Assembly: GCA_030761205.1 (NCBI GenBank)
Contig: JAULJL010000003.1
Coordinates: 29,270,123 to 29,334,122 of the forward strand
Direction of reading: 5' to 3'
Source of the DNA: Fremontodendron californicum
Lineage: Eukaryota; Streptophyta; Magnoliopsida; Malvales; Malvaceae
Length of the DNA stretch: 64,000 nucleotides
Part shown: one piece after another, positions 31,332 to 42,281 of the stretch
Position numbering within the stretch: the stretch's first letter is position 1
How the letters are laid out: every line of letters begins with the position of its first letter
Notes under the pieces: generated by a model
What the model was told of the DNA's origin: nothing
Seen by the model: the letters and a program-made list of their open reading frames with translations, nothing else
The model's database searches: none
Translations under genes and position numbers: made by a program

Positions 31332-32011
31332 TGATAGGATCCAAGATGGCCCAATCCCATGACAATTTCTATATGGGCCAAGATCCAAGAAGATCTATGA
31401 AACATGGCAAGAATGGGTGGAATTCACTTGGGCCATGTTGCAAGTTATTTAAGAAAGACTTCAACATGCAAGATGGGCTTGCATCCAAGTTTGATCCATG
31501 TGATTCAAGAACACAAGGTGGCACATTAAGAGGGCTTATTTGGGTTTATTTTAATTCTTATAATTACTTAGGCATTTGGGCCTATATTATGTAACATGAA
31601 CATCTTTTAATTATTTAGGTTTGGGCTTGAGCATGTTCAGCCCATATTTTACATATTATTACTTAGTAGATTAGGGTTATCGTAGGGAGGCTATAAATAT
31701 ATGTCTTAGCCGCCTATTTCAATTATCTTTTGATCAATTAAGTCTGATTTTATTCAGTGAGAGTTTTCTCTTTTTAGTTCTTAAAAGAACTTAGGAACTT
31801 ATCAAAGAATTCTTTCTTTGTGGCGTTCAACCTATCAAACTTAGGTTCTTGAAACGAGAGTTCTTAGGGTCTAGTTTACATGCTTAATCTAGGTTCTTTG
31901 AAACAGGCTTTTAAGGGTTTAAGTTTTCTTTGCCTGAATCTTGGCTTTTCTGGGTTAGGTATTTCAATTTGTTAGTGGGTTCAAAGGGTTTCACCCCTAG
32001 GGTTCACATCA
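31332..32011 (+). repeat. LTR A of the tandem array
   Basis: Starts TGATAGGATCC, ends TTCACATCA. TATA-like GCTATAAATATA lies at about 31691. It carries GAGCATGTTCAGCC and CTTAAAAGAACTTAGG. Confidence 0.93.
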
Positions 32012-32013
32012 GT

Positions 32014-32025
32014 TGGTATCAGAGC
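32014..32025 (+). promoter_or_regulatory. Primer-binding site, unit 1
   Basis: TGGTATCAGAGC two bases after LTR A. Confidence 0.9.
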
Positions 32026-32661
32026 TTAGGAACCAATCAGGTCAAATCTTTTTATCTTCTTTACCATAGGGTATTGGAGTTTTTCTCAACTTTTTTTGTT
32101 TTGGGGTTTCAGACATACTTGTCATAGGGGTTATAGCTTTAGGCTTTCTTTGTCTAATAGTTATAGTTTTTAGGGCAGTTTTTGTTTGGGGTTTCGTTCT
32201 TGGAAGTTGGTTTAGATACTATCACAGCAAAATCAATAACAAGATTTTGGGATTTCTGTCAACTTTCTTGTTTTGGGGTTTCAGACATTCTTGTCTTGGG
32301 GTTATAGCTTTAGGCATTCTTTTGCCCCAGGGTTATAGTTTTTAGGCAGTTTAGTTTGGGGTTTTATTCTGAGAGTTGGTTTAAATCAAGATTTCGTTTC
32401 TTGAATTCTTGATTTATTAAAATTTCTTCTTGTTGATTCTTGATCCGAATCTTGAAAAAAAAAATTCAAGAATTCAGAGGGGCATTCGAACAGTTCCCCC
32501 AAAAAAAAAAGAAGTTCATCCGAGATTTCAAGAAAATCAAGAAGTCTTGTTCTTGAAAAAAAAAACAGTGTTCGAATAGGCAGAAAAAGAAAAAAAATTC
32601 GAAAAAGATTGAAAAGAAGAAGAAAAAATCGACATTCATCTTTTTTTTTTACTAACCAAAG

Positions 32662-33417
32662 TTGTTTTGCAGCAACTTTAAGATGTCTCTCACTTTATGC
32701 GACGAAGTAAAGCAAGCTCTACAAGAGATGAAAGATCTCACCTCATTGTTTGAGAGGTTTGTGCAACAAGAGGAAGAAAGATGGAGAACAAAAAAGAGAG
32801 AAAAAGAAGAGAGAAGAAAAAAAGAAAAAGAAATAAAGGTGGCTGAAATTAAAGAAGTAAGAGAGGAGCCACTAGTGGAAAAGGAGACAATTCCTGCCGA
32901 GGAAAACATAAAATTTGAGAATTTTACTGATGCAAAAGAGAGTGAGGTTTTTATTCTTGATGCTCCTAACCAATCTCTTCCTATTTTTCCTGTTTCTTTG
33001 TTGAAGGATTGTGAGGATTTATTTTCGGAGGAGTTGCAGGATGGGTTGCCACCCATAAACGGCATTGTCCATCACCTTGATTTAGTATCTTGCACCGTCA
33101 TTCTCACGCACAAGGCTAAGATTCGAGGGCGAATCTTTTCGAGGAAAGGGGGAATGATAGGATCCAAGATGGCCCAATCCCATGACAATTTCTATATGGG
33201 CCAAGATCCAAGAAGATCTATGAAACATGGCAAGAATGGGTGGAATTCACTTGGGCCATGTTGCAAGTTATTTAAGAAAGACTTCAACATGCAAGATGGG
33301 CTTGCATCCAAGTTTGATCCATGTGATTCAAGAACACAAGGTGGCACATTAAGAGGGCTTATTTGGGTTTATTTTAATTCTTATAATTACTTAGGCATTT
33401 GGGCCTATATTATGTAA
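32662..33417 (+). CDS. Deletion-derivative ORF of array unit 1
   Basis: An open frame of 251 residues. It begins MFCSNFKMSLTLCDEVKQAL (the second Met is the likelier start, after an acceptor-like TTTTGCAG), then has a charged segment rich in K, R and E that should form a coiled coil. LLKDCEDLFSEELQDGLPPI resembles the linker before gypsy RT, and KIRGRIFSRKGG resembles an integrase C-terminus. The frame crosses the purine tract and ends inside LTR B. No enzymatic domain is complete. It may be a non-functional remnant kept open by recency. Confidence 0.5.
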   Translation: MFCSNFKMSLTLCDEVKQALQEMKDLTSLFERFVQQEEERWRTKKREKEERRKKEKEIKVAEIKEVREEPLVEKETIPAEENIKFENFTDAKESEVFILDAPNQSLPIFPVSLLKDCEDLFSEELQDGLPPINGIVHHLDLVSCTVILTHKAKIRGRIFSRKGGMIGSKMAQSHDNFYMGQDPRRSMKHGKNGWNSLGPCCKLFKKDFNMQDGLASKFDPCDSRTQGGTLRGLIWVYFNSYNYLGIWAYIM

Positions 33418-33834
33418 CATGAACATCTTTTAATTATTTAGGTTTGGGCTTGAGCATGTTCAGCCCATATTTTACATATTATTACTTAGTAGATTAGGGT
33501 TATCGTAGGGAGGCTATAAATATATGTCTTAGCCGCCTATTTCAATTATCTTTTGATCAATTAAGTCTGATTTTATTCAGTGAGAGTTTTCTCTTTTTAG
33601 TTCTTAAAAGAACTTAGGAACTTATCAAAGAATTCTTTCTTTGTGGCGTTCAACCTATCAAACTTAGGTTCTTGAAACGAGAGTTCTTAGGGTCTAGTTT
33701 ACATGCTTAATCTAGGTTCTTTGAAACAGGCTTTTAAGGGTTTAAGTTTTCTTTGCCTGAATCTTGGCTTTTCTGGGTTAGGTATTTCAATTTGTTAGTG
33801 GGTTCAAAGGGTTTCACCCCTAGGGTTCACATCA
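33155..33834 (+). repeat. LTR B (middle) of the tandem array
   Basis: Shares the LTR A variants (GAGCATGTTCAGCC, CTTAAAAGAAC) rather than those of LTR C. It serves as 3' LTR of unit 1 and 5' LTR of unit 2. Confidence 0.93.
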
Positions 33835-33836
33835 GT

Positions 33837-33848
33837 TGGTATCAGAGC
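33837..33848 (+). promoter_or_regulatory. Primer-binding site, unit 2
   Basis: TGGTATCAGAGC two bases after LTR B. Confidence 0.9.
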
Positions 33849-34482
33849 TTAGGAACCAATCAGGTCAAATCTTTTTATCTTCTTTACCATAGGGTATTGG
33901 AGTTTTTCTCAACTTTTTTTGTTTTGGGGTTTCAGACATACTTGTCATAGGGGTTATAGCTTTAGGCTTTCTTTGTCTAATAGTTATAGTTTTTAGGGCA
34001 GTTTTTGTTTGGGGTTTCGTTCTTGGAAGTTGGTTTAGATACTATCACAGCAAAATCAATAACAAGATTTTGGGATTTCTGTCAACTTTCTTGTTTTGGG
34101 GTTTCAGACATTCTTGTCTTGGGGTTATAGCTTTAGGCATTCTTTTGCCCCAGGGTTATAGTTTTTAGGCAGTTTAGTTTGGGGTTTTATTCTGAGAGTT
34201 GGTTTAAATCAAGATTTCGTTTCTTGAATTCTTGATTTATTAAAATTTCTTCTTGTTGATTCTTGATCCGAATCTTGAAAAAAATAATTCAAGAATTCAG
34301 AGGGGCATTCGAACAGTTCCCCAAAAAAAAAGAAGTTCATCCGAGATTTCAAGAAAATCAAGAAGTCTTGTTCTTGAAAAAAAAAAGAGTGTTCGAATAG
34401 GCAGAAAAAGAAAAAAAATTCGAAAAAGATTGAAAAGAAGAAGAAAAAATCGACATTCATCTTTTTTTTTTACTAACCAAAG

Positions 34483-35238
34483 TTGTTTTGCAGCAACTTT
34501 AAGATGTTTCTCACTTTATGCGACGAAGTAAAGCAAGCTCTACAAGAGATGAAAGATCTCACCTCATTGTTTGAGAGGTTTGTGCAACAAGAGGAAGAAA
34601 GATGGAGAACAAAAAAGAGAGAAAAAGAAGAGAGAAGAAAAAAAGAAAAAGACATAAAGGTGGCTGAAATTAAAGAAGTAAGAGAGGAGCCACTAGTGGA
34701 AAAGGAGACAATTCCTGCCGAGGAAAACATAAAATTTGAGAATTTTACTGATGCAAAAGAGAGTGAGGTTTTTATTCTTGATGCTCCTAACCAATCTCTT
34801 CCTATTTTTCCTGTTTCTTTGTTGAAGGATTGTGAGGATTTATTTTCGGAGGAGTTGCAGGATGGGTTGCCACCCATAAACGGCATTGTCCATCACCTTG
34901 ATTTAGTATCTTGCACCGTCATTCTCACGCACAAGGCTAAGATTCGAGGGCGAATCTTTTCGAGGAAAGGGGGAATGATAGGATCCAAGATGGCCCAATC
35001 CCATGACAATTTCTATATGGGCCAAGATCCAAGAAGATCTATGAAACATGGCAAGAATGGGTGGAATTCACTTGGGCCATGTTGCAAGTTATTTAAGAAA
35101 GACTTCAACATGCAAGATGGGCTTGCATCCAAGTTTGATCCATGTGATTCAAGAACACAAGGTGGCACATTAAGAGGGCTTATTTGGGTTTATTTTAATT
35201 CTTATAATTACTTAGGCATTTGGGCCTATATTATGTAA
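34483..35238 (+). CDS. Deletion-derivative ORF of array unit 2
   Basis: Second copy of the 251-residue frame. It differs from the first by a few codons (MFLTLCDE for MSLTLCDE, KDIKVAE for KEIKVAE). Same layout, running into LTR C. Confidence 0.5.
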   Translation: MFCSNFKMFLTLCDEVKQALQEMKDLTSLFERFVQQEEERWRTKKREKEERRKKEKDIKVAEIKEVREEPLVEKETIPAEENIKFENFTDAKESEVFILDAPNQSLPIFPVSLLKDCEDLFSEELQDGLPPINGIVHHLDLVSCTVILTHKAKIRGRIFSRKGGMIGSKMAQSHDNFYMGQDPRRSMKHGKNGWNSLGPCCKLFKKDFNMQDGLASKFDPCDSRTQGGTLRGLIWVYFNSYNYLGIWAYIM

Positions 35239-35655
35239 CATGAACATCTTTTAATTATTTAGGTTTGGGCTTGAGCATCTTCAGCCCATATTTTACATAT
35301 TATTACTTAGTAGATTAGGGTTATCGTAGGGAGGCTATAAATATATGTCTTAGCCGCCTATTTCAATTATCTTTTGATCAATTAAGTCTGATTTTATTCA
35401 GTGAGAGTTTTCTCTTTTTAGTTCTTGAAAGAACTTAGGAACTTATCAAAGAATTCTTTCTTTGTGGCGTTCAACCTATCAAACTTAGGTTCTTGAAACG
35501 AGAGTTCTTAGGGTCTAGTTTACATGCTTAATCTAGGTTCTTTGAAACAGGCTTTTAAGGGTTTAAGTTTTCTTTGCCTGAATCTTGGCTTTTCTGGGTT
35601 AGGTATTTCAATTTGTTAGTGGGTTCAAAGGGTTTCACCCCTAGGGTTCACATCA
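34976..35655 (+). repeat. LTR C of the tandem array
   Basis: Differs from LTRs A and B at GAGCATCTTCAGCC and CTTGAAAGAAC. Ends TTCACATCA, followed by the CATCT duplication. Confidence 0.93.
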
Positions 35656-35660
35656 CATCT

Positions 35661-36117
35661 TATACTTCTTCCCCTTTCTTCTCAATTTCAAGAAATGAAA
35701 GGCTTCATTGGCAACTATCAGATTGTCCTGAATCTATCTCCCTTCCACAAATGCACTCTGATTTTGAGTGATTACCTCTCCCATGAAAGGCCTCAATCTA
35801 TTCACCATTATCCTGGAGATTACTTTGTAAAGAAAGTTGCACAGGCTGATAGGTCTGAACTGAGCCAATGTTTCCGATCCTTTAACTTTCAAAATCAATA
35901 CTATATCTGTCTTATTTATTTCGTTTAGGAGCCTACCACTGTGGAAAAAACTTTGCACAGCCCACACCACAGAGTCTTTGACAATATCCCAATATTTTTG
36001 GAAAAACAGGCCATTGAATCCATCAGGTCCTGGCGCCTTCAAGGCCCCCAGTTGAAACACTGAAGCTCGAATTTCCTCTTCTTCAACCTGCCTTATCAGC
36101 ACCTCATTCTGATCTTA
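35661..36117 (-). pseudogene. LINE ORF2 N-terminal RT fragment
   Basis: Reads ALKAPGPDGFNGLFFQKYWD, RPISLCNFLYKVISRIMVNR and NQSAFVEGR, the first RT blocks of plant LINEs, then ANEAFHFLKLRRKGKKYK at the junction with the array. The upstream ORF2 (endonuclease) is absent; the sequence changes abruptly to copia pol at about 36117. Confidence 0.85.
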
Positions 36118-37393
36118 TAGCTAAAGGGTATATGCTCAACAATAGAAAATTGATTATGAAGAGACTTTCTCTCTTGTTGTAAGGTTTACCTCCATACGCT
36201 TAATTCTGGCCATAGTAGCAAGTTTAGATTTGGAGTTGCATCAAACGGATGTAAAATATGTGTTTCTAAATGGAGAACTGGAAGAGAAAATCTACATGGA
36301 ACAACCAATAGGTTTAATTCATTGATAAAGGTCAATAACACAAAGTGAGAAAGTTATTAAGATCAATTTATGATCTTAAGAACTCTTCCAGACAGTGGTC
36401 TATTAGATTTCATCAAGAAATCATTTCGTATGATTTTATCATGATTAATGAAGACCACTGTGTGTATGTCAAAAGAACCAAAATCAAGTTTGTGATCTTG
36501 TCGCTTTATGTGGATGACATACTGTTGGCTAGAAATGTAGCGAGTATATCATTATAAAAAAAATAGTTGTCCTCAAATTTTGAGATGAATGACAAGGGTG
36601 AAGCGCTTACATTCTTGGAGTGAAAATCACTCGGGATCGTTCTAAGAAATTACTTACTCTTTCACAACAGTTGTATTTTAAGAAAGTTCTTGAACAACTC
36701 AAAATGCAATACTGCAAGCCAATTGATACTCTTATTGCCAAAGGCAAAGGCCTGAGTAAAAGAATGTGTCCTAAGACTTCACAAGAAAAGGAACAAATGG
36801 AAAGAGTTCCTCATTCCATTGTTGTAGGAAGCCTTATTTATGCTATGATGTGCATAAGGTCGGATATCTATTACACAGTTCAACTCGTAAGTAGATATCA
36901 ATCGAATCCAGGTCAACCCCATTGAAAAGCAGTTAAAAGGATATTAAGGTATTTAAAAGGCACTGTAGACTATTCGTTATGCTATCAAGGAAGAGATTTG
37001 CATCTAATCAGGTATACGAACGCTGATTGCGAAAGAGATTTAGATGAAAGAAAATCTACTTCTGGATATGTTTTCTTACCTAATAATGGAGTGATCTCCT
37101 GGAGTAGTAAGAAACAAGCTTGTATAACATTGTCCACTATGGAAGCTGAATTTATGGCATTTTCAGCGAAAGTGCAAGAAGGTATTTGACTTAAGAGATT
37201 CTTGAATCATTTGAGATTTAATAACGATGCATCGAACTCAGTGTTGGTGAATTGCGATAGTCAAACTACAATTGCATTCACGAAAGATCCCAAATATCAT
37301 TCAAGGACCAAACACATAAATGCCAAGTATAATTTTGTGATAGACATGGTTGCACATAAGGATTGCCAACATACAGTACATATCCACGCATAA
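36118..37393 (+). pseudogene. Copia reverse transcriptase-RNase H, broken
   Basis: In order: LELHQTDVKYVFLNGELEEK (RT), LRSIYDLKNSSRQW, FVILSLYVDDILL (catalytic YVDD at about 36508), VGSLIYAMMCIRSDI, then RNase H YTNADCERDLDERKSTSGY and SKKQACITLSTMEAEF. Frameshifts and stops separate these blocks at about 36160, 36330, 36557, 36925 and 37190, so no polyprotein can be made. Confidence 0.88.
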
Positions 37394-38589
37394 GATCATT
37401 GTAGATCGGTTTACGAAACCGGTTCCTAGAGATGTGTATAATGTACATTTTAGATCTTTAGGATTGCATAGGATTTAATATACTTGCTAAGTTGTTCAAG
37501 TTGAACAATTTGTTCTTTCCCATTTATGATTATTGTCGACAATGGTTAATGCATACTAAAGTTTAGTACTTTGTTTCATGAAAGCATACACAAATGTATA
37601 TATATGTTAAGTACATATTTGAGATTAAAGGTATGCCAGACAGATGATTGGCCCTCTCACACAGGCAATCACCTATACGGCTTAGTGCCGGGTGGAGATG
37701 AGATTAGTTTTAAGCTTTAAAAGTAAGAGTTTTACGAGAGCTTGAGCTTAAAATGAAATCGCCTTGATAATGGTTCAAGATGAGGTCATATGGTGATGAG
37801 TTTATGACCAAAAGTGAATGGTCCCATAATTCACTTTATCTGTCTAGGTATGACAAGTGGAAGTCCTGTTATTAAATTTATTGAGAAAGTAGAGTTGTGG
37901 ACTCAAGTTAGATACTGAGTATATCTGAACTATCACCTGTAAGGTATTGATATTGTGATAAAGACATACGCTCCAAGGGAAAAGGAGAGTAATACCGTAG
38001 CATGTGTTTCATATCACATGTGCATTATTCGACCAATATGGGTAACAGAAGAATTGATCTCTGCTTCTAAGTTGTGTGAGACCCATGAGATCAACTAGGA
38101 TCTCTAATTAGTACCCTTATGACTTTTGACTATTTCTTAAAGTTTCAGTTCAATGTTAGCTATCTTAGAATATTGCCAATGGTCATGAATGATTCGATCT
38201 AATGGGACATATCTAGATAGTAGTTGAATTGGAATGGAGAGATTCGAGGAAAAGGGAAGATCATTTTAGTGTCTCATTCAATTGTATTCATTGGTCGACC
38301 AATTGTGTTTTAAATGGTAAACACAATTGTCAATGCAAAAGTTTATTATATCACTGATATAAAAGAGATCATGGGAAACTTGAAATGTGAATAAATGGAT
38401 CTAGGGTACTGCATACTTACTCTACTTAAACATTTGAGTTGCTGTATATACCTAACAGTTGTATAGCAGCCAACTTTCGAGATCATGAAGTATGCTTGTC
38501 GCACGACCTATTTTCTTATATGAACTTTGTAGAGAGAAGAGATATTGATCTCAATGTGAGTATTGTGCCCATTATGTGCGAGTGGGAGA
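37394..38589 (+). other. Copia 3' spacer
   Basis: Non-coding region between pol and the purine tract of the copia element. No gene or structured repeat is recognised; the length is normal for such spacers. Confidence 0.6.
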
Positions 38590-39100
38590 TGTTGGAATCG
38601 GGTCCGCCCATAATGGTGGTACCCGATATCCAAAGGAAGCAAACTGCTTAAGGCAATTTATATATGGGTTCCTTTTATATTTTCTAAAGTGAGTGAGTGG
38701 GATAATGTTCCCATATTCAAAATGGTATGAACTGCCAAGGGCAGGTAACAAACGTGAAAAGGAAAAATAACTTCCTTGGCTTAAAACCTGTGTGATTCAG
38801 CTTAAGATCGAGAGAAAAGAAAAAGGAAAATAGTACTTGGCAAGAATGCATTCGGCCAAGGAAGAAACTAATGCATTCGGCCATTAGCCATGGAAGATAT
38901 AATGCATTAGGCCGAGATAAAGAATAATTAAAATAAATTTCTATATATCATAAAACAATACTTTATTTCTCTGCATTCTCAAAGAGCTTAGCGCTGTGGC
39001 AAACAGACAATTTCCTATTACGTGATTTTGTCTCTGACCAGTGAAATAAGACCGGTTTCACATCAAACGATCCTGTAAGTTCGTTATTTAATTCCGCATT
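38590..39100 (+). repeat. Copia 3' LTR (end approximate)
   Basis: TGTTGGAATCGGG directly follows the purine tract. TTCGGCCAAGG/TTCGGCCATTAGCC repeats occur at about 38850-38890. The 3' limit is a guess. Confidence 0.55.
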
Positions 39101-39196
39101 TATTTTGTTTATAAATTATTTATATGATAATAAAGTTGACTTTTGATAAAAATAATATTCATTCAATCAAATGTAATTTATTTCTACGTATTTACC

Positions 39197-39797
39197 GGAT
39201 TCGACTCCTTTCCAGTCCAATGTTTGAACTGGAGAGGCCAGTCCATGTTTGAGATCTTGTCATGTGTAAAATATCAAATCAATGATTCCAATTGCATCAC
39301 AAAATTAAGATCCAAGACATTTTATTTTTTGCTATTATCATATTATTTAGCAAAATAAAAAACAATTTTATGGTAAAACATACCCTTTCTACATCTTTGT
39401 GTCTTTCAAATCTTTACTTGCTACAAATCAAAATTTTATTTTATTTTACTTAATCTTTCCACTATTTTATGTTTTTCTTTTATTGTATTTCATTATCGTA
39501 TGAAAATTTAAATAATAAACTTAAAGGAGATTATTGGAATAATGCTATTGAGACTTGAGCCTCCAAAATCTAAAGAATAACAAAAAATAATATAGTTGTT
39601 CCATCCAAATTTGCAATGTCAAGGGAATGTGTTTTCTATTTTCAAGAATAAAAAAATCTAATATGAAAATGAAACGACAAATCAATAAAAATCTGCATTT
39701 AATTTGGAGCATTGGTTGATCTTTTGTACACATGATAAAATCTCAATATGAATTGACTTCTCTAGTTCAAACATTGAACCGGAGAAAAGCCGAATCC
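39197..39797. mobile_element. Mutator-type MITE
   Basis: Exact 9-bp duplication GTATTTACC (39188-39196, 39798-39806). Inverted ends of about 100 bp start GGATTCGACTCCTTTCCAGT on the left and GGATTCGGCTTTTCTCCGGT on the inverted right. The AT-rich centre has no transposase. Confidence 0.85.
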
Positions 39798-40052
39798 GTA
39801 TTTACCACAGTCAATATGTAGTATTTAATAATACCAAACTAAAAGTTAAACCATAAATGAGGTTTTGAATTGAAATTGAACCGTTTCAATTAATTCAAGA
39901 ACCATCTGATTATTAAAACATTTTTTTCATCATTTGTATATTTTAATAAGAATGAAAAAAGTTATCACCACACAAAAAACATGTTTAATTGAGATTTATA
40001 AATGTGATAAAGTATGACATTAATGATTTACTTATCAAAATCACCTTTCAAT

Positions 40053-40481
40053 CAATGTTAAAAAAATCGGATTAGATGTCAAATCGATATAACTTCTGAT
40101 TCTCGATTCAATTGGTTGGATCAGTCGATTCATTTAAACAAGATTTTAAATATTTTAAAAATATTTTTAATGTTAAATAAATATTATATAGTAAATAATT
40201 AATGAAAATATGCATTTGGCGTGGTATGGTCTTTAATATAACTTTAAAAGATTATGGGATCAAATCTTATCACTTATAAAAAATATTTTTTAAAAAAATT
40301 AAAAAATAAAAACGGTTTTTCGAGATGTTCTTCAATTTTTTACTGGGTTTTTATCAGTTGAACGGATTTTAGGCCGATTCAAATGATTTTCGATTTTTTA
40401 TATAATACCAGACTAGTTAAACCTCCGATTTCCAATTGAACCGATCCGTCTGACCAATTCGGTTCGGTTTTTTCATCCATG
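40053..40481. mobile_element. hAT-like MITE, relative of 22113-22506
   Basis: Ends CAATGTTAAAAAAATCGG and, inverted, CATGGATGAAAAAACCG. Flanks CTTTCAAT (40045-40052) and CTTTCAAG (40482-40489) match at seven of eight. The core resembles the core of the 22113 copy in the opposite orientation. Confidence 0.75.
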
Positions 40482-40489
40482 CTTTCAAG

Positions 40490-41439
40490 TATAGCAAGAC
40501 CTAGGTAAATAATTAAATATGTCCATTAGATTAAATTCATGAAATTCCGATTAAATAAAAAAAATACAAAACAAGTAGATTGAAAGACTTTTTATCAATT
40601 TTTGTTTTGCATAATCAAGTGACCAGAAACATTCAATAGGAATACATCATGTGTCTAAAAGAATATCACCACATTTTTTATATTTTCTAATTTTTATTTT
40701 TGAAATTAGAAAATCTAAAAAAATTGGGTAAACAATAGAAAAAGAAATAGGGGAATTGGGGAAAGAAACAAAAGAGAAAAGAGAGAGGGAAAGGGAAAGG
40801 TTTCCAACGTGGATCTACCAAAATCGACTACACATGATGTGCCCCTCCCCTTCTCTCTTTTATTTTTCTCTTTTTTTTCTTCAAAATTTTTGTTTAATCA
40901 ATTTCTTTATAGCTATTTTAAAAAAAATAATAATAAATTTGTTTTAAATAAATATAAATTAGTAATTTCACCTTAAGAAGTTTATATATAATTAAATTAA
41001 ATATAAATTAAAAATATTTAACATGTGCTTAAATTAGAATGAAATGTAATTAAAATTTAATTTTATAGTAACTGAAGATATTTTAAAATTAATTAATTTC
41101 TCATAATTTTTTAAACATTCTAAAGGATTATCAGTTGCAAAGGAGGTTTATGTTCATCATGCTTTCCATCATTTCAAGTTATGAAATTCTAAAGCCAAGA
41201 CGAAGAGACTAAAAAGATTTTGATAAATTCCAATTTTGAACATGTACTGTGCGTCCCTAATTAACCATTGATCTATGGTTTATAGAAGTCCCAAGACTAG
41301 TGCAAGACAGCAAAGATCCAACTTAGTTTTGGTGGCGGAAGCAAGTTTTTTTCAAGCTGTTATGCTTTCTAGTCTGAACTCTAGAGCCTACCAAAGGAAC
41401 CCATGTGTAAAAGGTAAAAGCTGATTTTGAAAGCTGTTC
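40490..41439. other. AT-rich intergenic DNA
   Basis: No gene recognised. A purine-rich patch lies at about 40730-40800 with a T-rich counterpart at about 40845-40900. Confidence 0.5.
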
Positions 41440-41970
41440 GAGGATCGGATTATCTATCTAAACTCGAAAGTTCGTCCGATATTTGATCCAAAAAATGAGT
41501 CTGGGCAAAAAAATGAGCTCCGTTTAAAAAATGGACCGGGCCTTGACTCCAACAATTAAGGCCCGAAGTCGACCCGACCCTTTTTCTAATTATAAAATAT
41601 ATTAGTTTTATTTTTATGTATATTATGTAATTTATATCATATAAAGATTAAATATATATAATATTATAGTATAAATATTAATAAATATCTTAAGTTGTCC
41701 ATGTTTATTAACTTAATAAAAGAAAAAAATATAAAATTTTTAAAAATTAAATAAAAAATAACATGTATTTTTTTTAATTTTTTAGAAAAGAAAAATATGG
41801 TAGATCTAAACGGGTTTGGACTATCTATTTATAAATATAAATGGTCTGAACAGAACTTGAAATTTATATTTCGGGTCAAGCCGGATTGGGGCAAATATAT
41901 ATGATTTTGAATGTTGATATCATACAAAGACTCAACCCAAAATCGATCCAACCCATGAACACATCTACTT
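41440..41970. repeat. Possible MITE with CCCGACCC-rich ends
   Basis: The left part holds GGCCCGAAGTCGACCCGACC; the right part holds CGGGTCAAGCCGG and ends near AACCCATGAACACATCTA, a style common in plant MITEs. I could not fix the ends or a target duplication. Confidence 0.35.
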
Positions 41971-42281
41971 GTACTTAAGCAAAACAAGATTTAGGTCGAT
42001 TAACACAACAAAGAAATTATCTTTCATTGAGAAAAGCAAATGTTTGAGAATATTGTCAGATCACCACAAAAACAAAAGGAAACTAAGTTGACGTCATATC
42101 AGAAGCCCATAGCTAAGCTTCCATTTTTATCAGAACAAAGCTAGTTGCAGTGGTAGTGACTAAACTTTTTCTACATTACCATTTCAAAATCAGGTTTTTT
42201 TATATAAATATAGCTAAAAAAAAAAAAATCCCAAAATACTGATCTTTTTAGATTATTTCTCAAAATACGTTGGTTTTAACA

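Larger units (their letters stand above)
31332..35655 (+). mobile_element. Tandem LTR-retroelement array: LTR-int-LTR-int-LTR
   Basis: Three 680-bp LTRs (31332-32011, 33155-33834, 34976-35655) are separated by two internal regions of about 1.14 kb, each with its own primer site and purine tract. One pair of 5-bp duplications, CATCT (31327-31331, 35656-35660), flanks the whole array, and none lies at the middle LTR. Removing array and duplication restores the LINE reading KKYKMGVKLDMNKAYD. It is the same family as the intron-14 element and antisense to the LINE. Confidence 0.95.
26674..36117 (-). mobile_element. 5'-truncated LINE with four nested insertions
   Basis: A minus-strand non-LTR retrotransposon of the plant L1 type. 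From its truncated 5' side it has reverse transcriptase, a zf-RVT region, RNase H, a 3' UTR and a poly(A) tail (T run 26674-26688). The endonuclease and ORF1 are missing. Insertions at 31332-35655, 29347-29755 and 26806-28493 (holding 26825-27879) each carry target duplications made of LINE sequence. Stop codons and shifts occur in the remaining ORF2. Confidence 0.88.
36118..39100 (+). mobile_element. 3' part of a Ty1/copia element
   Basis: Starts abruptly in RT and runs through RNase H, a non-coding 3' spacer of about 1.2 kb, the purine tract GAGTGGGAGA (38580-38589) and an LTR starting TGTTGGAATC at 38590. Gag, protease, integrase and the 5' LTR are missing, so the LTR end (about 39100) cannot be fixed by comparison. 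Confidence 0.8.
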
